Part shown: one piece after another, positions 1 to 13,300 of the stretch
How positions within the stretch are numbered: position 1 is the first letter of the stretch
Layout: each line of letters begins with the position of its first letter
NCBI GenBank assembly: GCA_948474755.1
Contig: CAOLHI010001281.1
Coordinates: 124,001-188,000 of the forward strand
DNA: 64,000 bases
DNA from: Ctenosaura bakeri
Taxonomy: Eukaryota > Chordata > Lepidosauria > Squamata > Iguanidae
Reading direction: 5' to 3'
Made by a program: the position numbers and the translations under genes
Notes under the pieces: generated by a model
Seen by the model: only the letters and a program-made list of their open reading frames with translations
Told to the model about the DNA's origin: nothing
The model's database searches: none

Positions 1-554
1 GACCAACACAGACCATTTTGTATTCGGTATTCATTCTTTTTGTTTTCCATGGTTTTCACTTAGAAGTCATTTGTATTGCCGTCTCAGGTTTTCTGCAGGG
101 AGGGGGGTCCTCTAATTAACTTTAAGTCTTTTACAAGGAGATTCTCACTATTTTGAAGCTGGAAAAGAAGGGGAAACAAGAAAACTATACAATAGGATTA
201 TAGATTGCTGTTGCCATGTTGGCTGAAGAGGTAAAGAAATAGAGCTTCCAATAGCAGCTGTCCTATTAGGAATCATTCCCCAGAACCCAATATTAGCTGT
301 TAATCAAAATGGAGAAGTTATTCACCACACTGATCATTTTCATTATTATCACTAAATAGGACTCCCCCCCAAAAAAAAATCCCTAATGACTGTCCCCAAC
401 TCCAAAAAACAAAAACAAAAAACAAAGCTACATCCAATGACTGCCAGATACAAAGGTAAGTTCAGTCAGTTCTTCTATTTAGAATAAGTGGAGAGGGGTC
501 CACTAACCATTTTCTCTCAGCAGGAAGCAATATATCTTGAGTCAGGTCTGCAAA

Positions 555-737
555 AGGCAGCATGGTGTATAATTTGAGTGTTAAACTAGGAATGCAGGAG
601 ACCAGGGTTTGAATCCCCACTCAAGTATGGAAACCCACTGAATGACTTTGGACAAACCTCTCCCCAGTAAATTTTGCTAAGAAACCCACATGATAGGATT
701 GTCATAAATTGGAATTGACTTGAAGGCACATAACATG
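555..737 (+). repeat. Sauria-type SINE (tRNA-derived head, Bov-B-like tail)
   Basis: The head shows the degenerate box A region (catggtgtataatttgag) and a box B-like ggtttgaatcc. The tail reads aattgacttgaaggcacata, the Bov-B-related 3' end of this SINE family. The copy is internally shortened and diverged. Confidence 0.75.
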
Positions 738-2117
738 TCTTGAATACAGTATAGTTCTGTCTAGAATGTTTACCTGATATATACTCAGTGTTGCCTTTCA
801 ACCCATGAATATTATTTTGAACTCCAGGTTTAGAAGTTCCAAAATGTCCCAGCATTAAATTTAACAACAAATACCAGTATCTGGGACTGGAACTATATAA
901 TACATTGTAATAAAGTCATTTGGGGGTTAGGTATTTGGAATGTCAGTGCAACTTCATGGCTGGTTGCTAGGCAAAAGGAATAACACCCCAAGATGGAAAC
1001 CCAGTACAGTGGTGGAGAGAGAAGGGATTAGGGATTAGAGGCAAAGTTTCTCTCTGTGTTTTGAGCCTTCCATGAGAACTAGCCGGGGGGGGGTGTGGGA
1101 TGGTGTGACTAAGCAGCTGAGGAAAAACAGAGATAATTGGTGTCTGAAGCAGGAATTGATTGGCTGAAGTCTGTCAATTGTTAATGTTAAATTGTTAATG
1201 TATCAACACTGTACTACAATTGAACTCTAACAAGATACTTTATTTCCACAGTTACTATAACAAATGTTACAGTTTGTTTTATAACTACTGACTCTGCATG
1301 AGTGACCTAAAGCCACTACAATAAAGAGAACATACTACCTTAACAAACAGTTTTGTTCTGAGGAACAGTTAAAACTCTAGCCCAGTTACACAAAGGTTGT
1401 GATAAAACGTGGAGCCAGACAAAGTGATATTGACAGAGTGCCTTATTGGACTGGAACTGCCACACCAATCTGAAGGAGAATAAGGGCCTGTCACATATAT
1501 GTAACATGTTCTCAATAGTCACAGCCAGGTCAGTGGATATTCAAGAGTAAGAGTGGACTTGTTATAATTTAAAGAGCAGTGGTCCAACTTGCTCAGTCTG
1601 CCATGAGTGGCTAATAAAATTCAAGTGCTTTTCCAGTGCCTTGCAATAGCACAAAACAGAATACAATGGCAATAACATTCTTTGATGCTAATTCCACTAT
1701 AAAGGTATAGAATCTCATTGAATACAGCAGTGCTGCTTAAAAATATCTCATATGTAATTAAGTGTTCTGCGCAGACAACAACATGATTACAGAACATTCA
1801 TTTGCCTCTGATTTTTAAAGTATTTTTTATAAAAAAACTTGCTGATTCTCCCTTCACAATGTACTTATCTATTAAGTTCATCACTTATGCCCTTCTTCTT
1901 TAATTTTTAAAAATGTTTTAATTTAATTTTTTTCAAAAGTTCTTGCCTAAAGTTTAGATCAGGGTGGAAAGACTCCAGGTGTTTCACACTACAACTCCCA
2001 TAAATTTTTAACTATTACTTATACTGGCAGGGGCTAGGGGTGGGTTGAATTCCAAAATATCTAAAGGACCAAGGAATCCTTTCTTGTAGTTATGCATCAA
2101 GTAATTTCCAACTTATA

Positions 2118-2345
2118 TGTGTGTGCCTTAAGTCACCTGTTGATGTATGTGACTCCAGGGATTTCACAGGGTTTTCTCAGGCACAGAATACTCAGAGGTG
2201 GTTTTGCCAGTTCCTTCCTCTAAAATATTGCCTGCAGCACCTGGTATTTGTTGGCTGTCTGCCATCCAAGTACTAACCGGAGCTGATCCTGTTTAGTTTC
2301 CAAGGTCAGACAGGATCTGGTGCCTTTATGGTATTCAGGCCGGTT
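2118..2345 (-). repeat. 5S rRNA-derived SINE (5S-Sauria type), reverse strand
   Basis: Read on the reverse strand, the right end matches the second half of 5S rRNA; on + it shows ccatccaagtactaaccgg and gtttccaaggtcagacagga. The left end carries the SINE body (cagggttttctcaggcacag, ttgccagttccttcctct) and the gtgtgccttaagtcacctg tail. It directly abuts the next SINE. Confidence 0.8.
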
Positions 2346-2349
2346 TAGG

Positions 2350-2537
2350 GCAACTCTGTGCCTTGGTTTTCTTAGGCAAGATCTGCTTGGAAGAGGTTTA
2401 CTATTGTTCTCCTCTGGAGTTGAGAGAGAGTAACTTGGCTGAGGTCACCCAGTGGGTTTCTGTGGCTGAGCAGAGATTCAGACTCTGGTCTCATGGAATC
2501 CAGGTCCACCAACCAAAACATTACACCATGCTGCTCA
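2350..2537 (-). repeat. Sauria-type SINE, reverse strand
   Basis: It contains ggtcacccagtgggtttc, gctgagcagagattcagac and cattacaccatgctgct, the reverse complement of the tRNA-derived head and middle of the Sauria SINE. The tail side is truncated against the neighbouring 5S-type SINE. Confidence 0.75.
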
Positions 2538-2759
2538 AGGGGTTCCTATCTTCGGTTTAGATTCTAAACTACCATTTTCTGTCCCCCTTCCTCATTCCAA
2601 AGTGATTTCCAGCTTATTCTCAGTGTAGCAATAGCAACCTATTATTCATTTGCTATGTCCAAATACTTCCCTGGGTCAGCTCTTGGACACCCTCAACATT
2701 CCCTGGTTGCTTAGAACTATTTCAGTTCTGAAAGCCTGGCAAGAAAAAGAAAAGGCAGA

Positions 2760-3560
2760 AGCAAATGTCAAAATCCACCTTTCCCTTTTACTCTCAGCGC
2801 TTCCTTGAATGACCCCTACGAAGTGATCGTTAGTCCTGCAGGCGGTACTCCGTCTCGAAAGAGCTCCTTTTTACAGTCTCTTTAGGCTGCCCGGTGACTC
2901 TTCCTTCTGACTTTGGACTTGGGCGCGTCGGTTTCCACCTGCCCGCGCAGCTCCTGGGAACATACTCCAATATTCTGCAGGCGCATTGATCACATTGACA
3001 AAGAGGAGCTAGAAGTCGCTCTGAAGAGGTGAGGGAAGGGAGAACAGTGTCCCATTGGGGGGGGGGGCACTAAAGCCTAGCACGACCGAGCTGAAACTTT
3101 GGCACAAGTGGAGGCGACCGCAACAGCCGCAGCGTTCACAGCCTCTACTTGGATTAACGACTGCCTCGCTCCGACCAGACAGTAGGGGGAGCCGGGGAGG
3201 GCTGGGCGTGTCTCCGGCTTGGCTGCCTTCTGAAAGTCCTCCCCCTCCTCCTCTCTGGCTCTGGAGGTCAGCAGCCAGAGCCGGAGCAGCCTCGACGCCG
3301 AGCGAGCGCAGGAGCCGCGCGCCCTCCACTTCTGCCCCTCGCCTCGGGCTCTCCCGCTTCCTGCCCAGCACCATGGACAGCGATCCTCTGCGCGGCCTCG
3401 ACGCCGCTGGCTTTCTGCGCCTCTGGCAGCACTTTGACGCCGACGGTGAGGCTGCGGGGGGGCGGCGCACGTGGAGGCGCGGGGGGCAGGATCCCAAAAG
3501 CAAAGGGGAAAGGACACATTTGGTAGAAATGGGGCGATGGACGCCTGGCGTGGCCTCCTC
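2760..3560 (+). promoter_or_regulatory. SCGN: CpG-rich SCGN promoter and 5' untranslated region
   Basis: Base composition changes sharply from AT-rich flank to GC- and CpG-rich sequence around the first coding exon. No TATA box is apparent close to the start codon, which fits a CpG-island type promoter. The exact transcription start cannot be placed by eye. A run of G residues lies at 3057-3068. The frame of exon 1 stays open upstream for about 106 codons but contains no ATG before 3373. Confidence 0.5.
3373..3445 (+). CDS. SCGN: SCGN coding exon 1
   Basis: Encodes residues 1-24 ([14 protein letters not shown]...FDAD) plus the first base of codon 25. It covers the entering helix and first loop residues of EF-hand 1. 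The donor is gtgagg at 3446. The intron interrupts the EF1 loop in phase 1. Confidence 0.96.
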
Positions 3561-6500
3561 ACTGGCAAAGGTTAAACGTCAGGGTTGTACAGTTGCGCAA
3601 CTTTACACCTGCCGATCTAGCTCCTAAAGAAGTTTTTGCCTTTGTGTTGGGCGGGGGGTGGGGGGGGGCAAAAAAGTCCAACCATCTGTGCAAACGTTGT
3701 GTCGCTAAGTTTGCAGCTAGATTAGCTCTCAAAAGGGACTTTGAAGATTTTGGGACTCTTTTTGTTTCTTTCCACATTCCCTTTGTTTTAACCCACCTGC
3801 TCAAGAGTTCTGGGGAACTCAAAAGCTTGAACGTTTTTGTGGCGTTTGGTTGGCCCTATGCCAGATATTGCCCAATTCTGATTTCTGATTTTACTCATGA
3901 ACTAATATGACTATAAAATGTGTTTGCATGTGAGTTCTGTCTAGGAGAAATTCTGATGTTTCTGACCATCCAACTACACATTTATGATGCTTGTAGTTCT
4001 GGGACTACAAAGCATTAAACATTTGTAAAAATACATATCGTGTTAACTCCAGGGCTGTTGTCTGACTGGGGCCATTTAAGGGAGAGCTGTTATAATCACC
4101 ATCATCTCTATCAGCATTCTCTCATTAGTGCCTCATCAATTTGGCACTTTACAAAGTGGCAAAATAGGGATCCTGGCTGTAAGAAGCTTATAGTCATAGG
4201 CTTTGTACTGCTGATAAAATGTCACTCTGGAATGATATATTGTTAAACATCTGAATGTATTGTCCACATGCAAGTAACTGCTTAACCCATACTTATGTTT
4301 ATGTCTGACTTATTTAAATGCAATTAATGCTTTTTTCCATTCATTAAAGCTGTCACTCCTCTTTCACTTACTTCAAAATCTCATGTGCCTAAAATCTTTC
4401 CCTATTTGCTGGGCCTTCTCTGACACAGGTAGCTGGCATCTTGTACCCATATTTGTGTCATTTTCATCACAGATATCTCTGTGCTGATGTCAAAGAGATA
4501 TCAGTGAATGTTGTCTCCTATTCTATCTCTTGTTTATTTTATGAAGAATAAGAGCTATTTTAAAATTTGTAGCAATTTAACTGCCTATTTTAAAAATCTA
4601 GTATTTTTTTAAAGCATAGAAGTGCATCTTATTTATGCCATATGGATTAAGTGAATTTTTGCTTTTTTTTTATAAAGACATCAATAGAGGTATGAAATGC
4701 AAATGGAATGTATAATTTGTAAGAATTAGACCATAAATATTAATGCTATATATTCTGTAATACATATCTTAATTTCTTTTAGACAATGGTTACATAGAAG
4801 GAAAGGAGCTTGATAACTTTTTCCATCATCTCCTCAAGACACTGGGCAGTGAAGTGAGTATTATCTCATACTATCTGCATGTAAGGATAAACCTGAATAT
4901 ACACCTTGTGCACATATGAGGAGTACTGTGGGCAAATGAGTGCTTGGAAACAAATATGGAGTTGTTGCTTCTTTTTGGACTACAGATCCCAGAATCCCCT
5001 GGTCAGGAAGGTCTCTACCTTTGCTAGCTGGTGATTCTAAGGGTTCACAAAATATCTTCCACAAACTCTGATTTTTCCTTTTGCCAGTCCAGCTGTGCAG
5101 TTTCAGAAAGACTGGAATCCTGCCAATCAGTTGTTTAGAACCAGAAGAGTGTTGGGGTTGAATTCACTGTATCCTCCCCTCCCTTCCCTGCCAAACAGGT
5201 GATTGACTGCTGTGGTTGTTGGAAAGTGTTCCCCCAGCAGAGGCCTGGCTGTTCTGCGGGTGCTGCTTGAGATCATGAGCTGAGTATTTAACTGTGTTTG
5301 TCAACCTGGCTACCTCTTTCCTTCTCATTTCTTAAAGTACAGAAAATTACTCTCTGTTGGCAGCAGAAGTTCCATTTAGGCTCTTTTCAGAACAGGTGTA
5401 CCAACTCCATGCATGCCGTGTTCCAAGTCTCCACATTTGCCACCCACACAGTGGTCATAATTTATGCATAAAGCAAACCAGTTTCTTTCAACAAACTCAA
5501 CAGATTAATGAAAATGGACTGAGAGGCACAACACTAGTTTGGGTGAAGAGAGACAGAGAGAGAGCAGTTGTTGTTTTTTTCCTTTTATTCAAACCAGGGC
5601 TGATTATTTTACAGATGCAATATTCTCCTTTCCAAAATCAATTAACATGGTGCTTTCTCCAGAGTTAATTTACTCTAGTTTAGGGAAAGGGATCTGTATA
5701 CAAACAGCTGTTGATTCTTGGGTTAGCAGTGTGGTCAATTGTTTGTCTTCTGTTTCATTTCAGCTGACATGTTGCTCTTTATTTTTTAATTTCCTGCTGT
5801 TCAGAGAGGGGGAAAGCAGACAGCCATTATCTGGTGCTTTCTATGTCTACCTCTGACTTTTTTTTACAGCAGGAGTGGGAATTGTGTGATTCTCCAGACA
5901 TCAGTGAGCTGCAGTTCCCAGAACTGCCCACCATTGGCTATGCTGCCTAAGGCTACTGGGACTTGCAATTGAATAACAAGGGGTGGGGCACTCAATTCTA
6001 CTCCCTGGTTTACAGTCAGCATTCAAAAAAACATGAAAAAAATTTGATTAAGCACTAGAAAACTTCTTTGTACTTATTTATGTGATTAAAAAATTTACAG
6101 TAGCTTAAACTCCTGTTGATACTGGATTTGCATTTAAGTTCCAAAGTTCAATCACAGAGAAAAGTAAACTAAAGGGAAAGAAAGAAATGAAATTCTTTCT
6201 GAACTACTATTAAGTGAGATGGTGGATGAAACACATAGATAGGTAACGTGATGCCAATATTTGTACTATAACTTTCACAATTGGTCATGCTGGCTAGAGC
6301 TGATGGAAGTTGTTGCCCAAAGCATCAGGAGCTCCAGGTTGCTGATGAGTGTAAATGCGCTTAAACTCTTAATGGCAGCTGCTTCATACCTTTTCCTCTT
6401 TGACCTGAGTATTTAGCATCCCTTTTAGAGTGAGATGTCTTTCATAATGTATTCACAAGAGGTTAGTGTCTCTGTGGATTTCTGTCAGTACTTATTTCAG

Positions 6501-8063
6501 TAACAAAAGTTTGACTTTACCAAAACACTTTCTTGTCTTTGGGAGGAAATAAAACAAATGGGAATACAAAGTACAACGTTTACTTCTGCTTTACCAGACT
6601 GAGGAGAAAGTGTGGGTTCATATGATTGCTTTCCATCCCTCAAATGGAAACTAATGGGATAGTGTTACATTCTTGGGAGCTGAGATCTTGAAATGGTTTC
6701 TAGTTCCACCCTTCAGTGACATTCCCAGAGCCCATCTCTAATTTTCCTGAGGTCCCAGTTTCTACCAAATGCTTTCTATAAAAATGGAAGTCTGACAAGA
6801 CCTTGGCTCAGTGGTATCAACAGATCATTAGTTCTTTGTTTATTCACTTTCCCACCTCCAGGTGAGGAGGTATAAATAAACCTGGCTGGAGGAAGAATTA
6901 TGTTGAGAGAAGTGGTTTGTGGAAAAGGGATTTTTGTGTGCCTGCTGATCTTTACCTGTAACTACCATCCTATGAGGAGGAGCTTAGGGAGCTGGAAATA
7001 TTTTAAAAGGTTAAGAGCTGACATGATAGCCATGTTTAAATATTTGAAGCGGTGTCCTATGGAGGATGGAGCAAGTTTTTTGTTTTCTGCTGTTCCAGAG
7101 ACCAGGACACTGACCAGTAGCTTCAAACTATAGGAAAAGATATTCTACCTAAATGTTAGGAAAAACTTCTTATGATCTGTTTGACACTGGAATATGCTGC
7201 CTTGGAGTATGATGGAGTCTTCTTCCTTGAAGGTTTTTAAGCAGAGGCTTCATGGTCATCTGTTGGGAGTGCTTTGATTATATATTCTTGCACGGCAGTG
7301 GGTTGGACTGGATAGCCCTTGTGGTCTCTTCCAGCTCTATGATTCTATGATCCTGCTTACCCACCCCTACCATAATTCACAGATTTACCCCAGCCTTTCT
7401 TATTGGTTGGGCCAGGTGCATGTCTGCATGAGTCTGATAAACAGCTGTTCTGTATTGTATTACCGTACTGGAGGGCCTGACGGTGGCTTAACGCTGTAAC
7501 AGCACAGAGGAAGAGAACGGAATAGAATCTCCCAGGTTATTGTTTTGTTTTGTTTTTGTTTTGTTTTGTTTTGTTTTAGCAGTAATGTATTTGATGTGTG
7601 AATTTACCAGACTCCTTTTGTGTGTGTTGAAGGAATGCAAACATGTTTACCAAGCAGCCTAACAAGGCTATCCTGAGGAATATTAGGAATATCAGCTTGT
7701 CATTATTTCTGTGCTTTGTAGATTTAAACGTGTAGCCTGCAATATAATGAGTAGGACTATGGAAATTGTCTCTGTTGGAATAGCAAACACTTTCACAATT
7801 ACTGTTTCTCACCCATTATTTCCCCCTTAATGAACACTAGTTTTTAGCTTTGCGGCCTCTGCCTGCAACTACTCTAGTGTGTTTTCATTTAGCATTAAAT
7901 GCAAGAAAAGCAAGCACAGCTGGAAAAAAACCAACAGAATGACAAGAATCAACAGCATGCAAAATGGAAGAAAGGAGGAATGAACATCACTGACGAAATG
8001 GGGGGTTCCCATGTTTCTTTTTCTTGGGGTTAATATATTGTGAAGTCCTGAGCATGCTTTCTG

Positions 8064-8095
<32 letters not shown>

Positions 8096-10302
8096 CATGT
8101 GTGTACCAAAAAAGAGAGCCATGGAGGGTTTGTGTGTGGCTTCAAACTACAAGCCAAAAACCTACCTTTTCATTCTTTTTGTCCAGTCAGAAATTCAGTT
8201 TACAGTCTTCTATTTATGGTGACTGTGGAGTTCAAGTAAAAATGGCTAGATTTCCTCTTACAATACACAGAAATTGACTTGTTAAAGGAGAATACAGCTA
8301 TGTCCTTTCAAATGCAAGTACATGCATTTGAGCTAAAAACACAAGGTGATGTGTGTGCATGTGCGTGCATGCGTGCTGCTTTCTCTACAAACCATAAGGT
8401 TACAGGTAGGGTCTATTAATTTTGTGGGATGAAATTAGAATCTGACAATATCTTACATATCCTATTTGAAAACTCATTCTCTATGTGCACGTTCCACAGG
8501 TTGCCCAAATGGCACCTGCCTGTACAAGAAAAAGGTATCTCTGGAGGCTTGTTTGTGGGAGCCCTAATGTTTTCAGCAGGATAAATAATTTTTAGGCAGC
8601 AAAATAACTTTAGGGAGAGGAAACTGCCAAATGGTGCCTGAGCACGCTCAGTGGGCACAGGACCCTGACTGACTAGGACCATATCCGCGCTAGATTGTTA
8701 TAGTGCTATTATTCCACTTTCAACATCCTATGGAGTCCTGGTGTTTGCAGTTTAGGGAGGAGCCTGAGGCTGCAAACCCTGGAATTCCATAGGATGTCAA
8801 AAATGGAATAATAACACTATAATGGTGTAGTGCAGAAATGGCCTACGTTTGTGTGGAATGTAATGTCCTGGGAGAGGACCTGACTGGCTGAACTTGTGAA
8901 GAATAGCCTTTTACCCACCAGTGTCCAATCTTTTCCTTCACATCCCACCTGTAGAAGGCTAGTTTTTACTTCGCCCCCCACAAAAAAGCCAGTGCCTATA
9001 GAACCACAGTAAAAGAGGGACACTGTCTAAATTGCAGCCATAAAAAGAAGACTTGAGCTTGCAGAGGTCTGCAACAAAAGCTAAAGTCAGAATAATGGCT
9101 TCTGTACTAATTCTTTGGCTAACACTGGATTAATTATTCTTTTTTCAAACATTTTATTGAAGATTGGCATTCACTGATGGAAATTGGCTTCCGCTGTGGA
9201 GTTGACAGTCACTCCTGACACTTGGTCTCAAAGCTCCCCTAGACCAGATTTCAGCAGACTAGTATCCTCTTGATGTGCTGGACTACAGTTCCTAACATGC
9301 CCAACCAACATGGAAAGTACTGTGAGTGGCAGGAATTGTAGTTCTAGTCATCTGAAGAATGCTTGGTTGGAGAAGCCTAATTTAATCTCTTTACGTTGTA
9401 CTGATTTCCCTGAATATTAAAATGATAATTAAAGATCAAGAGGGCATGGAGAAGGGACAGAACAGGACCTACATAGACAACCAAACTATTAAGGGTTGAT
9501 ATTTTCACTCCATGATTGATGCCTGCTTGAATTCTCTTGATAAGAATGGTTGCTGGTGTCTATCAATAGATATGGATATAACACAGTTTGTCTCTAGCTG
9601 TGGCTAGCTCACAGGCAGGACATTATCCTAGCATCTTTTCCCTAGAATCTATTAATCAGTGGTATGAATGGTAACTACAGCAAAATACTGTAATATAGGC
9701 TACTCTTCTATAGGCTACACCATTCTACTCCCATTACTATCACATCTACCTTTCCACCATACTTACCATTCAGTGGTCAGTTAGCAAGCTCGTTCCTTAT
9801 TGGACTCCCTTATTGGGTTATCCCCCTTGCACACACACCCAAAGCTCTCTGTTTGCACACACGTGCACACACACACACACACACACACATTGCTTGCCAA
9901 TTGGATCTTTTTCCTGCCAACCATGTAAAATACATCTCAGCTTTGTGCACACTTAACTCAGAAATAAGCCTTGGTGCAACTCCTTTTATGTATGCAAAGC
10001 AGAACCAATTCTGTGCATGCCTACTCAGAGGTAAACATAAGCACTCCTAGAACATCTTTTAGACCCCCAAAGGGTGCTGAAAGAGAAGGGTATTTAAAAT
10101 GAAAATGCCTTTAAATGGCTGTTATTGCTGTTCCCTGATTGTGAAATAAGACAGACCATTTCTGTTGGATTTAATCCTCACCCCCACCGGCATCGCCTAT
10201 CCTTGTGTGTCATGTCCTAAGTAGATTGTAAGCCTGGGGTCAGAGAACTGTTTTGTTGTTTTTTTACTTGCAAAGCAGTGTGTACAGTGATGCTATCATC
10301 AT

Positions 10303-10353
<51 letters not shown>

Positions 10354-13300
10354 TTCCCTGCTCAGCAGCTGAAGAGAACCTCTGCTTGAGCCTTGATCCA
10401 AATTCCAGAGATGACAATAGCAGTGGTCTTTTTCCTACAGCCTAGCAGATCAGCTGGGCAACAAAGGTAGATGGGGGTGCAACACCCACAACTAGGAGGG
10501 GATGATGTGATCTGCTGCATGCATCTATGTACCCCCTTATATAGACAATATTGAGCCAGGGAAACCAACACTCTGACCTGGGCCATTTCTGCACTAGACT
10601 GTTATAGTACTTTTATTCCACTTTCAAGATCCCTTGGAATCCTCAAAGACCTCTCCCTAAACTGCAAACCCCAGGATTCCATAGGATGTTGAAAGTGGAA
10701 TAATAGCACTATAACAGTCTATTGTGGGAACGGCCCTGTGTAAGGCAGCTTCCTACCTTCGTATAAAGTAGGCTTTTGTAACTGTACAAGATAATAATAG
10801 TTGAATCTTGGCCACTACCAGCTTCTAGGAATACGAACTTCAAAACAAGACGATGCAACGTGACTGATGACTGCAGCTCTAGGGCAGGAACCTAGGGCTT
10901 GCTTCCAACTGTGTTTTGCCCACCAGCAGTGAAGCTACCGGCTTAATTTCATGTCTAATGGGGAACATAATTTAATTTTTTCTTCACCAATTTTCAATTA
11001 AAAGAAGAGCTCATAAATCTTCACATGAGGAAGAAAGGTTAAAAAGAAACCCTCGACAATAAATTCTTGGTTGGCTGTATGTGTTCTCCTTAAAACACAG
11101 GAATTGTTTAATTCATATAGCTTTGAGAGGAGGAACTTCTAAAAGATCAAGATATCTAAGGGGAGGAAAGTTTAGTTGAATATGTTAACTTCTTGTGGTG
11201 TGCCTTAACACTGGCCCTTTCCACACCGGCCTATTAAAACTGTGCAGAGCGACCTCCAATGGAGGTCTTCTGCACCATGGAGTGGACTGGAGCAGACTAC
11301 TTTTTGTAGTTCTGCACCTCAGTCCGCTCCGGAGCGACTAGAACTGGTCGCGCAGCATGCTTTTCAAAAACCTCTTTTAAGAAGTTTTTTAAAAGTACAG
11401 AGTGTGCGACCCCGTGTCACTCCATCGCCATGCTCTGGTGCAGATTTGCAGGCGCGCACTAGTGCGTGCCTGCAGATCTGCCAGGGGCGGACTTTAGGCT
11501 GGCGAGGTTCTCCGGTTGGTGGAGAGCCTCCTCCAACCGGAAGCTGCCATTTTGGATGCCGGAGCAGTGCTAACTGGAAATTTAATGAAGCCGCCATTTT
11601 GGATGCCGGAGCAGTGCTAACTGGGAATTTTCACACTGCTCCTCGTCCCGACGGACCCAAACGGACCCACCAAAAAGCCAGTGAGTAGTGGCAGGGAGCA
11701 TTTCCCTCGCTGCGTGTGGAAAGGGCCATTGTTTCTGACTTACAGTAACCCTAAGGTGAACCAATCACAGGGTTTTATTGTGGGTTGCCTTTGCCTTTCT
11801 TTGAGGCTGAGAGAGTGTGACTTGCCTAAGGTCCCCAGTGGGTTCACACAGCTGAGCATGTATTCCAACCCTGCTCTCCAGAATCCTAGTCCAATGCTCA
11901 AACCATTACACTACAGTATCCTTCATGTTAACTTGTACTGTTTCTTTTTCATATTACATTTTTTACTACTTCTTCAGCTAATTTTAAGCATCTCATGCAG
12001 TCTCAAGTTGGAAAATGTAGCCTGTAATCATATATGATTTTTTTTGAAAAAAGAGAGAATGTGGGACTCACCCAGTTCTTTTCTGTGGCTATAAAAAAAA
12101 CCTATCCATATTGTTCAATTGTGTGGCACATTATTTTAATTACTTCTTCAGTGAATTTAAAGCAAGTGAAATCTTTCATATGAGCAAAAAAAAATATTCT
12201 GGAGGTATTGTGATTCTTAATTAACTTTGTTCCATAGACCTTTCAGAGCACAGGCAAAGCTGTTTCATATAACTATTTTTGGATGATCTTCTCACCTGCC
12301 ATGCTTTGGGACCAACCTATTTCATTTATCTAACTTACCATTAGCTGCCAGAGCATCCTGTGAATATATCTCAAAACAGCGTGCAGCCTATGAACCACTA
12401 ACATTATTATCCCACCTTTTTCCTTTGCATGCTTTTTTTAAAAACCACTTTTGCCTGAAAAAGAAACATGTGATTTCAGAAGCTTTTGTGCCTTCTTGGC
12501 TGGCCTAATAAAAGTATTATCACATTATGGACTGCTAGGAATCCACAGTCTTTGGAGGGCTAGAGAGAGGCGGGAGGCATGAACCAATGGATTCAAATTA
12601 CAAGAAAAGAGATTCCACCTAAACATTAGGAAGAATGTTTAGAACTTCTTGGCAGTGAAATAGACTGCCTCATAAAGTGGTATACTCTCCTGATTTGAAG
12701 GTCTTTAAACAGGGATTGGATGACTGTCTCCCAAGTTTCTATGATTCTTTTAGGCCATTTCTGCACTACATTGTTATAGTGCTATTATTCCTCTTCCAAC
12801 ATTCCATGGAATCCTAGGGTTTGCAGTTTAGCGAGGAGCATTTAGAATTCTCAGCCAGAGAACTTTTTGGTCTCAGTAACCTACAAAGCCCAGAATTCCA
12901 CAGGATGTTAAAAGTGGAATAATAGCACTATAACAGTGTAGTGCAGAAATGGCCCTAGTGTTACAGATGCTCTGGTGAAGTTACGGATGTGTTATGGTGC
13001 TCTGATCTTGCATTTCCTTGTTGTTGCTGCTAGAATTTCAGATTCTTTTTTGGAGAACCGTATGAGTACAGTATGATTTTGCCACTCTTCTGATGGTATA
13101 CCAACAGAATCTTGTTTTCCACCTAATTATCAATCTTTAACTCTTCAGAAGATTGTGATCTGCAACAAAATGTTGCAGTGTGAAATACTTCTTTACAGGA
13201 TGCCATCCAGCCATGCCCTGATTTAGGACACTTCTTTCCATTGCCTTTCCTGCTTTTTCCATTCTTTTTCTCCATCTTTGATCATTCTCACTATTCTTTT

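Larger units (their letters stand above)
1..2759. other. Upstream flank of SCGN, no gene seen
   Basis: No coding exon is recognised here. The stretch is AT-rich non-coding DNA holding one + strand Sauria-type SINE (555-737) and two abutting reverse-strand SINEs (2118-2345 and 2350-2537). The remaining open frames are short and have no recognisable protein content. Confidence 0.6.

Noticed and set aside
3009..3568. Overlapping reverse-strand open frames of 83-164 codons near exon 1
   Set aside because: They arise from GC-rich promoter composition, overlap the real exon 1, and have arginine- and proline-rich content with no family resemblance.
10217..10417. Reverse-strand open frame with a long poly-aspartate run
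   Set aside because: It is the translation of the (CAT)n microsatellite.
11242..11688. 148-codon open frame on +
   Set aside because: It lies inside the CpG-rich transposon 11213-11727 and has no transposase or other domain.
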